Shown here: positions 1 to 8,324 of the stretch, piece by piece
How the letters are laid out: the number at the start of each line of letters is the position of its first letter
How positions within the stretch are numbered: the first letter of the stretch is position 1
Assembly: GCA_004293445.1 (NCBI GenBank)
Contig: RDYP01000021.1
Coordinates: 62,001 to 126,000, forward strand
DNA from: Verrucomicrobiota bacterium
GTDB lineage: Bacteria > Verrucomicrobiota > Verrucomicrobiia > Verrucomicrobiales > Akkermansiaceae
DNA length: 64,000 bases
Direction: 5' to 3'
The notes under the pieces: generated by a model
What the model saw: only the letters and a program-made list of their open reading frames with translations
Databases searched by the model: none
What the model was told of the DNA's origin: nothing
Program-made: the position numbers and the translations under genes

Positions 1-702
1 GCCAGAAACCAGCAGTTCGCCGGTCTGAGTATCGAAAAATCCGACATCATGCTTCACGGGTCGGAGCGCTTTCACATCACGACGGTAGTCGTCATCGAAG
101 ACCTCGACCCTCTTGACCCGTTCGCCATGGCGAATGAGCAACGCGTAACCTGCCGCCTCGGGGAAGGCCATCACTTCACAGATCGGAATGTCGAAGAGGT
201 CTGAGCAATCGAATTCCAGTTCCTTGGCAATAGAGTTGCAGACGTGCCAGTTTAGCTCGCTAGACTGTTGCATGATCTCGGGACGAAACGACTTCATCGT
301 CCGGTTCCGTTTGAGGCTGAACTTGGTGTAGATTCGCTGGATCGCATTCGAGTCGAGGATCCAGACTTTCAGCACGATGTCACCAACCGTGTCGCCCTTT
401 TCTTGAACCTTTTTGACGAGGTCAGGCACCACCACTCGGAGTTCGTCGATGCCAGGGCCCGAGGTGAGCATTTCAAGCAAGTCCACCGCAGCGAGGAAGT
501 CTCCCGGACAATGGGTGGGCGGTGAGACGATGATCGCCGACAACTGCTCAAGCTCGGCACTGCTGAGCTCGCCACCGCTGACGTTGATTCCCCTCGATTC
601 AAAGAATACGGCGAACTTGCGCAAGAGACACATGAGGTTCTTGGGCTTGATTTTCCGGAGGAAACCGGGATTGCCGAATCGTCTGAACGCGGGATTGCTC
701 AT
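1..702 (-). CDS. Hypothetical protein, third gene of repressor operon (partial)
   Basis: An open frame starts at ATG 702 and runs off the left edge; 234 residues are visible without a stop. I do not recognise the family. The N-terminus is basic (MSNPAFRRFGNPGFLRKIKP); the rest looks like a soluble mixed alpha/beta protein with no obvious membrane segment or catalytic motif. It begins 19 nt after the ImmA/IrrE-like gene stops and is very probably co-transcribed with it and the XRE repressor. Such third genes can be immunity or defence functions carried by the lysogen, but nothing here proves that. Confidence 0.7.
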   Translation of the reverse strand, partial: MSNPAFRRFGNPGFLRKIKPKNLMCLLRKFAVFFESRGINVSGGELSSAELEQLSAIIVSPPTHCPGDFLAAVDLLEMLTSGPGIDELRVVVPDLVKKVQEKGDTVGDIVLKVWILDSNAIQRIYTKFSLKRNRTMKSFRPEIMQQSSELNWHVCNSIAKELEFDCSDLFDIPICEVMAFPEAAGYALLIRHGERVKRVEVFDDDYRRDVKALRPVKHDVGFFDTQTGELLVSG

Positions 703-721
703 TGCTGCATCGTGAGAGTAG

Positions 722-1435
722 TTAGAAAAGTGAGGGTTGGTCTGATTGTTCGATCCACCATGAACCGAGTCGGATGGAAACCATCCTTCGGCTGACGGTG
801 AAAAGCGTGGAAAGTTCTCGTTCTGCTTCGGCTACCCGATCCTCGAATGATCCGGGGCCGGATAGGACACGCGGCAACTCGGCGCGGGCGGCTTCGATCA
901 GCAGATGCTTGGGGAGCAGGAGTGCCGCCATGGCGAGATTCGCCTGGTATTCCCACCATTCAAACTTGGGCACGCTCTGCATTCCTCCCTCGGCGCGGCA
1001 CAGGAAACCGTCCTTGGTGACACTATCGAAAATGCCTGCTTCCTCGCCGAACAACTGCCCGGCGGATTCTACGTTGAGTTTCTCAACAAAAAGATCGGTG
1101 TGAAAAAGCCCGTGGCCGGCCTCGTGTGCCAAGGTCGAGCGCACCCGGAACTTGCTCACCATGTCATCCTGCTCCGCGAGCTGGCGGTTGATGATGATGC
1201 GCTTGAGGCCTTGCCGTGTGAACTTGGCGCAACCCATGATGTGCTCAGGCAATGACTCGAATTCCTCCTCGATGCCGAAATGCAGGAAGATGAAGCGTTC
1301 GATCCGAATGGGGCCCGGCGATGAGGGCATGAGATCCACCGCGGAGAGCGCAGTGCGACACGCGTCCTCGATGCGGTTTTCGTGTAGGTAAAGTCGCCGA
1401 CAAAATGGGCCGGCCGTATTTCTTACGGAGCTCAT
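722..1435 (-). CDS. ImmA/IrrE-family zinc metallopeptidase
   Basis: This 237-residue protein has the zinc site HEAGH at residues 104-108 and the downstream WEYQAN segment (residues 161-166) followed by ALLLP, the usual ImmA/IrrE layout in which the Glu is the third ligand. In ICEBs1 and related prophages, ImmA cleaves the partner XRE repressor and triggers induction; that role is inferred here from the neighbour. The ATG overlaps the stop of the XRE gene by 4 nt (ATGA), so the two are translationally coupled. The C-terminal part (residues 190-237) resembles no named domain to me. Confidence 0.88.
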   Translation of the reverse strand: MSSVRNTAGPFCRRLYLHENRIEDACRTALSAVDLMPSSPGPIRIERFIFLHFGIEEEFESLPEHIMGCAKFTRQGLKRIIINRQLAEQDDMVSKFRVRSTLAHEAGHGLFHTDLFVEKLNVESAGQLFGEEAGIFDSVTKDGFLCRAEGGMQSVPKFEWWEYQANLAMAALLLPKHLLIEAARAELPRVLSGPGSFEDRVAEAERELSTLFTVSRRMVSIRLGSWWIEQSDQPSLF

Positions 1436-1848
1436 TGGTCTTCTTTTTTGTTCGGCAGGTTCTCCGTGAGATCGAGAATCTCGGACGGCGGGATGTTCTT
1501 CTCTCGCACCGCATCGACGAATTTGCGGAAGGCGAGGCTGTATTGGGTGTCTTGCTCGATGAGTTCCTCCATCTGCCTCGATGGCGGACGGGTGGAATAC
1601 TTGAGCAGGTCGTCTAGATCGGTCCCCAGGGCGGCGGCCATTTTCTCGACCAGAGCTTCAGACGGCTGGCGGTTTCCGATCTCCACATCGCGGACGTGCG
1701 GGGCAGATGCGCCAACCTTTTCACCCAGTTCACGCAACGACAGACCCGCTTCGTGACGAAGCTCTGCCAGACGTTCTCCAAGTGACTTGTGAAGCATGTA
1801 AGCAGACTTGCTAACTACACCCAAATCGTCAACCGGAAATGTCGCCAT
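1432..1848 (-). CDS. XRE-family repressor (cI/ImmR-like)
   Basis: The 138-residue protein has an XRE helix-turn-helix at about residues 24-81 (LGERLAELRHEAGLSLRELG, then GASAPHVRDVEIG). A 57-residue C-terminal tail probably serves in oligomerisation or protease recognition. It is divergent from the replication operon and faces a control region full of GTGTGAA/TTCACAC half-sites, so it is the likely lysogeny repressor. ATG 1848 gives the full frame; an internal ATG at 1797 (MLHKSLGERL) begins right before the HTH and is an alternative. It is coupled to the ImmA-like protease, suggesting induction by proteolysis rather than RecA-driven self-cleavage. Confidence 0.88.
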   Translation of the reverse strand: MATFPVDDLGVVSKSAYMLHKSLGERLAELRHEAGLSLRELGEKVGASAPHVRDVEIGNRQPSEALVEKMAAALGTDLDDLLKYSTRPPSRQMEELIEQDTQYSLAFRKFVDAVREKNIPPSEILDLTENLPNKKEDQ

Positions 1849-1860
1849 AAATCACAAAAA

Positions 1861-2030
1861 TTTTCACGGAGAAATCCGGTTTTCACACCCCGAGGCTGGC
1901 ATGTGTGAAAATTTCACACCACCCCGCGCCGCCAGTGGCGAGACTCCAAACCATTGACCGTCAATGGTTCTAGGGGCTGGCGGTGGCCATGTGTGAAAAA
2001 ATCCGGTCTCTCTGTGAACGTTCACACAGA
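1861..2030. promoter_or_regulatory. Repressor operator array GTGTGAA/TTCACAC
   Basis: The divergent spacer carries repeated half-sites: TTTTCAC at 1861, TTTTCACAC at about 1880, the near-perfect palindrome GTGTGAAAATTTCACAC at 1903-1919, GTGTGAAAAA at 1991-2000, and TGTGAACGTTCACA at 2013-2026 embedded in the larger palindrome 2011-2030. The sites flank both outgoing genes, as expected for a lambda-like two-way switch bound by the XRE protein. The consensus is read directly; the bound protein is inferred. Confidence 0.7.
1949..1969. promoter_or_regulatory. 21-nt perfect palindrome in control region
   Basis: Arms AACCATTGAC and GTCAATGGTT surround a single C. The sequence differs from the GTGTGAA operators and lies between them, so it is probably a site for a second regulator such as a Cro-like or anti-repressor protein. 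No T-run follows, so it is not a simple terminator. Confidence 0.5.
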
Positions 2031-2074
2031 GGCGAAGCGACGGCGGTCATTTGACACCCCGCCGCATTCGCCAG

Positions 2075-3100
2075 ATGCAAACTACACCGAAATCCACAAA
2101 TCCCCTGGCCATCCGCCGGGGCAGAATCGCGCGGCCTCAGAAGGTCGTCATTTACGGACCCGAAGGCGTCGGAAAATCGACGCTCGCCGGTCAGACACCC
2201 GAACCCGTCTTCCTCGACACCGAAGGCGGCACTCACCACCTCGACGTCGCTCGCTTCGATGCGGTGACGACTTGGGAGGAAATCACCGCTGCCGTCACCC
2301 AACTCGTGAAGGCGGATCATCCGTTCAAGACGCTGGTCGTGGACACGGCCGACTGGCTGGAAAAGCGCCTGGCCGAACATCTGTGCCGGAAGTCCAACAA
2401 GGACTCCATCGAGGATTTTGGCTACGGCAAAGGCTGGGTCATTCTCACCGAGGAGTTTGCCCGGTTCCTCAGCTCGCTCGATGCCCTGCTTGCACGCGGC
2501 ATGAACGTCGTCTTCCTGGCCCACGCCACGGTCAAGAAGTTCGAGGCTCCGGATCAGGCGGGCAGCTACGACCGGTTTGAGTTGAAACTGAGCAAGTCGG
2601 TCGCGCCGCTGCTCAAGGAATGGGCCGACGTGGTCCTCTTCGCGAACTACGTCACCAAGATCGCTGAAAAGGACAACGGCAAAATGCGCGGCGTTGGCGG
2701 CAAGGAGCGGGTGCTCTTCGCCACCCATACGGCGGCCTACGACGCGAAGAACCGCCATGGACTTCCGGACAAACTTCCGTTCACCGCCGATGCGTTGACC
2801 CCGGTTTTCGGTGCGGCAGTGGAGGCAGCGGGCGCGGTGGCCGCCAAACCGGAGCCAGCAGAACCGGCAGCTTCGTTGACCGACCGGGTTTTTGCCGCGT
2901 TCCAGCACAAGGCCGACATGGCCAACGTGGTCGATTTCTTGGTCGCCCGTGGCCAGCTCAGCTACACGCAGGAAGGTTCGCTCGAATCCATCGACAACCT
3001 GGATCCGGCATACGCCGCTCGGATGCTGAGTGAGCCTGATCGTTTCGTCGCTGCCGTCAACGAGTGGGCCGCCGCCAATCAGAAGGAGGTGGCGCAGTGA
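2075..3100 (+). CDS. Sak4-like RecA-fold ATPase (phage recombination)
   Basis: This 341-residue protein has a P-loop GPEGVGKST at about residues 28-36, DTEGG at 48-52 and a Walker B-like TLVVDT near 86-91. That is the RecA/KaiC-core arrangement of AAA_24/Sak4 phage proteins, which promote single-strand annealing. The C-terminal 100 residues form a separate small domain. The open frame can begin at TTG 2051, but that TTG is the first part of a TTGACA element 18 nt before ATG 2075, which I prefer. It heads the rightward early operon and overlaps the nuclease gene by GTGA. Confidence 0.8.
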   Translation: MQTTPKSTNPLAIRRGRIARPQKVVIYGPEGVGKSTLAGQTPEPVFLDTEGGTHHLDVARFDAVTTWEEITAAVTQLVKADHPFKTLVVDTADWLEKRLAEHLCRKSNKDSIEDFGYGKGWVILTEEFARFLSSLDALLARGMNVVFLAHATVKKFEAPDQAGSYDRFELKLSKSVAPLLKEWADVVLFANYVTKIAEKDNGKMRGVGGKERVLFATHTAAYDAKNRHGLPDKLPFTADALTPVFGAAVEAAGAVAAKPEPAEPAASLTDRVFAAFQHKADMANVVDFLVARGQLSYTQEGSLESIDNLDPAYAARMLSEPDRFVAAVNEWAAANQKEVAQ

Positions 3101-4098
3101 GCGCCCTTCGTCCATCCAACCTGCCAAAGCTGGCAGTGTGCCCGTGCTACGAGAGCAATCCCGTGGCCGGCCCCGCTGCCGAGCGCGGCACTCTGCTCGA
3201 TAACGCATTCCGAGCCGAACTGCTTGGACTCGAAGACCGCTTCGTGATCGCCAACAAGTTGACCGCCGATGAAATCGCCGCTGTTGCCTGGTCGGTGTCG
3301 ATGGTGCGGGCGATGTCCGGACGCGAGCGAGTGCTTGCCCGCGAGGACGACTGCCGCGTGAAGATTCTGAATCTCACCGGCACAGCGGACGCCATCGTCC
3401 CGATGAAGTTCACCCACTTCGATCTGAAGACCGGTGCGCGACGCAACTACCGCGAGCAGATGGCGGCCTACGCGCTGGGACTCATGGGCGCACACTTTGC
3501 CTCGTCGTGGACTGCGCACCTGTTGTTCTGCGACCAGCGCGAGATCGAGACGCACACCTTCACCTACGAGGAGGCACACGCCATCGTCGATCAGGTCGTC
3601 AAGGCGTTCAACGATCCGGCGAAGCAGCCGAATCCCTGCGAATACTGCTCGTGGTGCGCGAAGGCGGATACCTGTCCGGCGCGGCTTGCCATGGTCGATG
3701 AGACACTGACCGTCACTGAACCCGGCTTCGACTTCGACGCGCTGCTCGCGGACCCGGAAAAGCTCGGACGATTTCTCGCTGCCAGCGCGGTGGTCGAAGA
3801 CTTCCGCGAGCGTGCCAAGAAGATCGCCATCGAGCGGATCAAGACCGGCGGCGAGGTCCCCGGCTGGAAGCTCTTCACGCGCAAGGGCAGCGAGTTCGTC
3901 GATTGCGAAACCGTCGGCCACCACATCCAGCGCATCGGATTCGGCCCGGTTCTCCATGCCTACGGAAATCTCTCCGCGTCCAAGTTCCGCGACCTGTGGA
4001 GCCAGCGGATGCCCAGCGAAAAACCCTTCCCGGAAGAGTCGGTGAAACACGCCGCGCCTTCCACCTATCTCAAACAATCCAAAACCAAACCAAACTAA
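3097..4098 (+). CDS. DUF2800 / Cas4-like PD-(D/E)XK exonuclease
   Basis: The 333-residue protein has nuclease signatures: D98 in TADAIV, DLKTG (D109 and K111) and the following QMAAYALGL motif (Gln about 121), typical of RecB/Cas4-family nucleases. A C-terminal cysteine group CEYCSWC...C (about residues 182-196) could hold an Fe-S cluster with an N-terminal Cys. GTG 3097 overlaps the previous stop, and a strong Shine-Dalgarno AAGGAGG sits at 3083-3089. With the Sak4-like ATPase and SSB-like protein it forms a recombination module resecting DNA ends for annealing. Confidence 0.85.
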   Translation: MSALRPSNLPKLAVCPCYESNPVAGPAAERGTLLDNAFRAELLGLEDRFVIANKLTADEIAAVAWSVSMVRAMSGRERVLAREDDCRVKILNLTGTADAIVPMKFTHFDLKTGARRNYREQMAAYALGLMGAHFASSWTAHLLFCDQREIETHTFTYEEAHAIVDQVVKAFNDPAKQPNPCEYCSWCAKADTCPARLAMVDETLTVTEPGFDFDALLADPEKLGRFLAASAVVEDFRERAKKIAIERIKTGGEVPGWKLFTRKGSEFVDCETVGHHIQRIGFGPVLHAYGNLSASKFRDLWSQRMPSEKPFPEESVKHAAPSTYLKQSKTKPN

Positions 4099-4102
4099 CA
4101 TC

Positions 4103-4546
4103 ATGCCATCCTACACTGCATCCACCCCAACCGAACGCCCTGATTTCCTAGATCCTGGCGACTATCAGGTCGAAGTCATCGACGCCATCGAGACGGTCTC
4201 CAAGACCGGCCACGAAATGATCGAGCTCAAGCTCCGAACATCACCCGGCAGCTACCTCTACGACTTCCTCGTCTTCATCCCGAATGCGTTCTGGAAGATC
4301 GACAGCTTCCGCGCCGCCACCGGCGAAGTCGTTTCACCGGAAGAGGACGTCGAAATCACCGCTGATGACCTGATCGGTCGCACCGGCAAGGCCCGCCTCA
4401 GCGTCGAGGAATACAACGGGAAGAAGCGCAACAAGGTCACCGCATGGCTCCCGCCTAAGCCCGGTGAATCCACCGCGCCGAAGTCCACCTCCAAGCCCGC
4501 AACCCAATCCCAACCCGCACGCCGTAGTGACAACGAACCATTCTGA
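4103..4546 (+). CDS. SSB-like phage single-strand binding protein (DUF669-like)
   Basis: This 147-residue protein has an OB-like N-terminal domain (to about residue 110) followed by a Pro/Ser/Thr-rich linker. It ends in the acidic-aromatic tip RRSDNEPF, resembling the DDDIPF tail of bacterial SSB used to recruit partner proteins. It starts 4 nt after the nuclease gene and precedes the helicase by 4 nt. The fold assignment rests on context and the tail, not on detailed sequence matching. Confidence 0.7.
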   Translation: MPSYTASTPTERPDFLDPGDYQVEVIDAIETVSKTGHEMIELKLRTSPGSYLYDFLVFIPNAFWKIDSFRAATGEVVSPEEDVEITADDLIGRTGKARLSVEEYNGKKRNKVTAWLPPKPGESTAPKSTSKPATQSQPARRSDNEPF

Positions 4547-4550
4547 GACG

Positions 4551-6053
4551 ATGGGCCTACGGGCCTATCAGATGAAAGCCCGGCAGGAGATCCACAAGGG
4601 ATTTGAGGACTTCAACCGCCAGCTCGGCATACTCCCGACCGGTGGTGGCAAGACCATCTTGTTCAGCCGCTTGGCGCAGGACTACCAGCCGCAGCGCACG
4701 TTGATCCTCGCTCACCGCGAGGAACTCATCACCCAGGCGGTGGACAAGCTCCGCAGTTCCACCGGCCTCCAAGCCCAAGTGGAGATGGGCGATGACCGTG
4801 CGTCGCTTGATGCCCCCGTCGTGGTGGCCTCGGTCCAGACGCTCATGCGTGAAAAACGTCGTGAGCGATGGCCGCGGGATCACTTCGGCCTGGTGGTCGT
4901 CGATGAGGCTCACCACGCGCTCGCCGACAGCTATCTCAACACGCTCGGGCATTTCGACGATCATGCGAAGGTGTTAGGGGTCACCGCGACGCCTGACCGG
5001 GGAGACAAAAAGAACCTCGGTCGCTACTTCGAGAACATCGCCTGCGAAATCAGCCTGCTCGAATTGATCCAGCAAGGATGGCTCGCGCCGATCAAGGTGA
5101 AGACCGTGCCGCTTGGCATGGATCTCCGGGGCGTGCGCACCACGGCGGGCGACTTCAATGCGGATGACCTCGGCCATGCGCTCGAACCGTATCTCGAACA
5201 GATCGCCGACGTGTTGGTCGAACACCGGCACCGCAAGACGCTCGTGTTCCTGCCGCTCATCGCGGTGTCGAAACGCTTCGCGGAAATCTGCCGCGAGCGT
5301 GGGTTGTTAGCCGAGCACATCGACGGCCAGAGCACTGAGCGTCAGGCGACACTGGAGCGGTTCCGCAAGGATGAGATCCGTGTGTTGACCAACGCGATGC
5401 TCCTCACCGAGGGCTACGACGAACCGTCGATTGACTGCGTCGTGTGCCTGCGACCCACCAAGGTGCGGGCTCTGTATTCGCAGATCATCGGTCGTGGCAC
5501 CCGGATGTATGGAGGCAAAGACCACCTGCTGGTTCTCGATTTCCTCTGGCAGGCCGAGGAACACAGCCTGATGCGGCCGGCCAACTTGATCGCCGAAGAC
5601 GAGGCGGATGCGAAGGCACTCACGGAAAAGCTCGGTGGCGAGGGCGACCTCGAAGAGGCCCGCGAGGAGGTGAATGCGGATCGCACGCGCTCGCTCACCG
5701 AGCGACTCAGCCAGAACCGGACCCGGCGCGGCAGCGTGCTCGATCCCCTGGAGCTCGCCGTCACGCTCAACGAGGCCGCCTTGGCCGAATACGTCCCGAC
5801 CATGGCGTGGCAGGCTCAGTCGCCCACGTCCAAGCAGCTCGATGTGCTGAAGAACTTCGGCCTCGATACCATGGGAGTCCTCAGCAAGGGGCACGCCTCG
5901 CTGCTGCTCGACCGCCTGATCACCCGCCGAAAGCTCGGCCTGGCGACACCCAAGCAAGTCCGAGTCATGCGCCGCTACGGCCATGGCCGCCCGGAAACCG
6001 CCACGTTCGAGGAGGCCAAGGCATTCCTCAACGCCCAATTTGCCAACCACTGA
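4551..6053 (+). CDS. Superfamily 2 DEAH-box helicase
   Basis: The 500-residue helicase has Walker A PTGGGKT (residues 29-35), DEAH (118-121), GVTATP (motif III region), and the C-terminal motifs TNAMLLTEGYDEP and QIIGRGTRMY with the arginine finger. It resembles the type III restriction/UvrB-like phage helicases used in replication or recombination. An open frame extends upstream to 4464 inside the SSB-like gene, but that part is low-complexity Pro/Asn and overlaps, so ATG 4551 is chosen. The C-terminal 130 residues form an additional helical domain of unknown role. Confidence 0.88.
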   Translation: MGLRAYQMKARQEIHKGFEDFNRQLGILPTGGGKTILFSRLAQDYQPQRTLILAHREELITQAVDKLRSSTGLQAQVEMGDDRASLDAPVVVASVQTLMREKRRERWPRDHFGLVVVDEAHHALADSYLNTLGHFDDHAKVLGVTATPDRGDKKNLGRYFENIACEISLLELIQQGWLAPIKVKTVPLGMDLRGVRTTAGDFNADDLGHALEPYLEQIADVLVEHRHRKTLVFLPLIAVSKRFAEICRERGLLAEHIDGQSTERQATLERFRKDEIRVLTNAMLLTEGYDEPSIDCVVCLRPTKVRALYSQIIGRGTRMYGGKDHLLVLDFLWQAEEHSLMRPANLIAEDEADAKALTEKLGGEGDLEEAREEVNADRTRSLTERLSQNRTRRGSVLDPLELAVTLNEAALAEYVPTMAWQAQSPTSKQLDVLKNFGLDTMGVLSKGHASLLLDRLITRRKLGLATPKQVRVMRRYGHGRPETATFEEAKAFLNAQFANH

Positions 6054-6068
6054 CCACTCACCCACTAG

Positions 6069-8087
6069 ATGCCAAAATACCGATCCAATGGGCTCTCGCT
6101 GCCCCGACGCACCCTCGACTACCTGCAACGCGGGGCTGCCGAGGGAATGCGCAATGCCGAACTCTTTGATGCGACCTGTCAGTTCCGTGACGCCGGCCAC
6201 CCGCTGGAAGACACGGAAGGTCAACTTCTCGCCCGCGCACTGGCCGACGGGCTCACCGAATCCGAAGCGCGAACGACGATCCGCTCGGTCTATGCGCGGA
6301 CCTCCCGGGAACCGCTCGGAGCATCCGGGCCAATGCCCACCGCGCCATCACCTGCACCGCGTCGTTTCACGCCCGCTCCGGTCCACCGCGAGCGATCCAC
6401 CATGGCTCTGCCAGTCACCATCGACGACGGCTTTGTCAGGCTCATCGACAAGTGTTTCCAGCCAGATGAATTCGTCGCCATCGCACCGGCGGCGGAGAAC
6501 GAAGAGGGCGAAATCGTTCCTCGACGCGGTGTCACGCTGACGGCCGCCGAATGGAAATCCAAGGTGGCGGCAAAGGGCGGCGTGGACCGTGTCTTCGGCA
6601 CCAAGCTCGGGTTGTTCCTGCGCATCAACCCGATGACCAAGGGCGGCGCGAAGAACGAGGATGTGACCGCATTCCGCCATGTGCTGGTCGAGTTCGATCG
6701 CGATGAGACTGGCAAGCTGATCCCGAAGGAGGAGCAATACCACGCGGTCGTCGCCAGTGGCATGCCGGTCGCGGCCTTGATCGACTCGGGCAACAAGAGC
6801 CTGCACGCATGGATCCGGGTCGATGCGCCGGATGAGAAGGAATACAAGCGTCGGGTCGAGATCATCTGGGAATGGTTTTCCGGGATCAACCTGGACAAGC
6901 AGAACCGGAATCCGTCGCGCCTGTCGCGCTGTCCGGACGGCTGGCGGACGGTCGATGGGGAACTCCATCGCCAGGCATTGCTCGCGCTGGAATTCGGCGC
7001 GGAATCGTGGACGGCATGGGAGGCGGCACACTCGAACTCTGACCTGCCGCCGATCCTGCCCGGTCATGCCTTCATGGGCCAGCCGGAACCTGAGCCACCA
7101 CAGCTTGTCGAGGGCGTGCTTCATCAGGGGGCGAAGATGGTCCTCGGTGGCCCGTCGAAGGCGCGCAAGAGCTGGTCGCTCATCGACCTCATGCTCTCGG
7201 TGTCCACCGGCTCGCCGTGGTGGGGATTTCCGACGCGCCTGGGCCGTGCCCTGTATCTCAACTTCGAGCTGCCACCATTCGCGCTCCAATACCGGATCAC
7301 CCGGATCGCGGCGGCGAAGGAGATCGAGGACTTCACCGGCTTCGACATCTGGAACCTGCGCGGCCATGCCACCGACTTCTCCGCGCTCATCCCGAAGATC
7401 CTCGGGCGCATCCGCGACACCGGGTATTCCCTGATCCTGATCGACCCGATCTACAAGGGCCTCGGCGCACGGAATGAGAACGACGCCGGCGACATCGCCA
7501 GCCTGCTCAATGAGGTCGAGCAACTCGCGGCGAAGTCCGGAGCTGCGGCTGTCTTCGGCGCGCACTTCTCGAAGGGCAACCAAGCGGGCAAGGAGTCCAT
7601 CGACCGGATCGGTGGCTCTGGTGTGTTCGCTCGTGACCCGGATGTGATTCTGACGATGACGCCCCACGAGGACGATGATGCCCACGTCATTGACCTCACC
7701 CTGCGCGCTCTGCCGCCTGTGAAGCCGTTTGTCGTCCGCTGGTGCGAGTCGATCTTCATCACCGACCGCAACGCTGATCCTGCGGCTCTCAAGGCACCCC
7801 AGACCAATCCCAAGAGCGAGAAGGCGAAGGCGACCTACAAGATGGGCAGCGCGGCCGACCGCTACGCCAGTGCCGTCGAGACGATGCCGCCCTTGGCCAA
7901 TGGCAAGATCCCCCAGGATTCCGCCGTGCTGGCCTATGTCTCCGACCGGATTGCCGAGATCGAGGGCGACTGCACGCTCAAGGAAGCCCAGCGCGTCTTC
8001 TACTGCCTTGCCAACATGAAGAAGGGCTCACCCTTCATTTTCGACAAAGCAACTCGCCTGTGGAGGGGGCAGCGCCATGGAATTTGA
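6069..8087 (+). CDS. Primase-helicase (AEP-like primase plus RepA/AAA_25 ATPase)
   Basis: This 672-residue fusion has an N-terminal helical segment (1-90) and a primase-like domain (about 115-315) with LVEFDRD at 206-212, SGNKSLHAW at 240-248 and NPSRLSRCPDGWR at 281-293. The last three match archaeo-eukaryotic/PrimPol-type primases. A RecA-fold ATPase follows, with Walker A LGGPSKARKS (359-368), Walker B LILIDP and sensor region VFGAHFSKGN, typical of RepA-like hexameric helicases. It is the likely replication initiator, directly followed by the iteron/palindrome region. Confidence 0.85.
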   Translation: MPKYRSNGLSLPRRTLDYLQRGAAEGMRNAELFDATCQFRDAGHPLEDTEGQLLARALADGLTESEARTTIRSVYARTSREPLGASGPMPTAPSPAPRRFTPAPVHRERSTMALPVTIDDGFVRLIDKCFQPDEFVAIAPAAENEEGEIVPRRGVTLTAAEWKSKVAAKGGVDRVFGTKLGLFLRINPMTKGGAKNEDVTAFRHVLVEFDRDETGKLIPKEEQYHAVVASGMPVAALIDSGNKSLHAWIRVDAPDEKEYKRRVEIIWEWFSGINLDKQNRNPSRLSRCPDGWRTVDGELHRQALLALEFGAESWTAWEAAHSNSDLPPILPGHAFMGQPEPEPPQLVEGVLHQGAKMVLGGPSKARKSWSLIDLMLSVSTGSPWWGFPTRLGRALYLNFELPPFALQYRITRIAAAKEIEDFTGFDIWNLRGHATDFSALIPKILGRIRDTGYSLILIDPIYKGLGARNENDAGDIASLLNEVEQLAAKSGAAAVFGAHFSKGNQAGKESIDRIGGSGVFARDPDVILTMTPHEDDDAHVIDLTLRALPPVKPFVVRWCESIFITDRNADPAALKAPQTNPKSEKAKATYKMGSAADRYASAVETMPPLANGKIPQDSAVLAYVSDRIAEIEGDCTLKEAQRVFYCLANMKKGSPFIFDKATRLWRGQRHGI

Positions 8088-8147
8088 ACCCGTCATTTTA
8101 GCAGGGTTTGAACCTCGGGTGCAAATTGGTTTGAACCCATTTGAACC
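8083..8147 (+). repeat. Four TTTGAACC iterons (candidate phage origin)
   Basis: TTTGAACC occurs at 8083-8090, 8107-8114, 8130-8137 and 8140-8147, mostly extended to TTTGAACCC; two copies read TTTGAACCCGTC. They begin at the very end of the primase-helicase gene and run into the spacer. Direct repeats beside a replication gene suggest iterons bound by the primase-helicase or by the HTH protein at 8319. Confidence 0.6.
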
Positions 8148-8177
8148 CGTCGAATCTAACAGAAAAGGCCGGATTAT

Positions 8178-8259
8178 AGTAAGGCACCTTACTGTAATGC
8201 TTATGGTTTACCTAAAGGTAAACAGAGCGCGAATCGGTAAACCGAGATTCGCGCGCTCT
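8178..8259. other. Cluster of palindromes, candidate origin or regulatory hairpins
   Basis: Four inverted repeats are packed in 82 bp: AGTAAGG-CA-CCTTACT (8178-8193), GTTTACC-TAAA-GGTAAAC (8206-8223), an outer stem AGAGCGCGAATC with GATTCGCGCGCTCT (8224-8259), and within it TCGGT-AA-ACCGA (8235-8246). GGTAAAC recurs three times. The 231-bp spacer 8088-8318 has no convincing gene. An origin, a transcription-control hairpin array or both are possible. Confidence 0.6.
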
Positions 8260-8304
8260 GGTTCACCCTTGAGGGGACCAGCGCCATCAGTTTCAGATCG
8301 GCTG

Positions 8305-8324
8305 AAAGGAGGTTCAAATTGAAC
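8305..8324 (+). promoter_or_regulatory. Shine-Dalgarno and GTTCAA palindrome over a TTG start
   Basis: AAAGGAGG lies just before TTG 8319, giving one of the two strong Shine-Dalgarno sites of the prophage. The palindrome GTTCAA-A-TTGAAC (8312-8324) overlaps the ribosome-binding site and start codon and uses the same core as the TTTGAACC iterons. Binding by the product of the following HTH gene would give autoregulation; this is inference. Confidence 0.5.

Noticed and set aside
1970-3208. 412-residue reverse frame over the Sak4-like gene
   Set aside because: Shadow of the opposite strand; no domain, while the forward frame has Walker motifs.
8077-8322. 81-residue frame with repeated FEP after the primase-helicase gene
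   Set aside because: The repeats are the iterons read in one frame; the rest passes through palindromes with no protein-like pattern.
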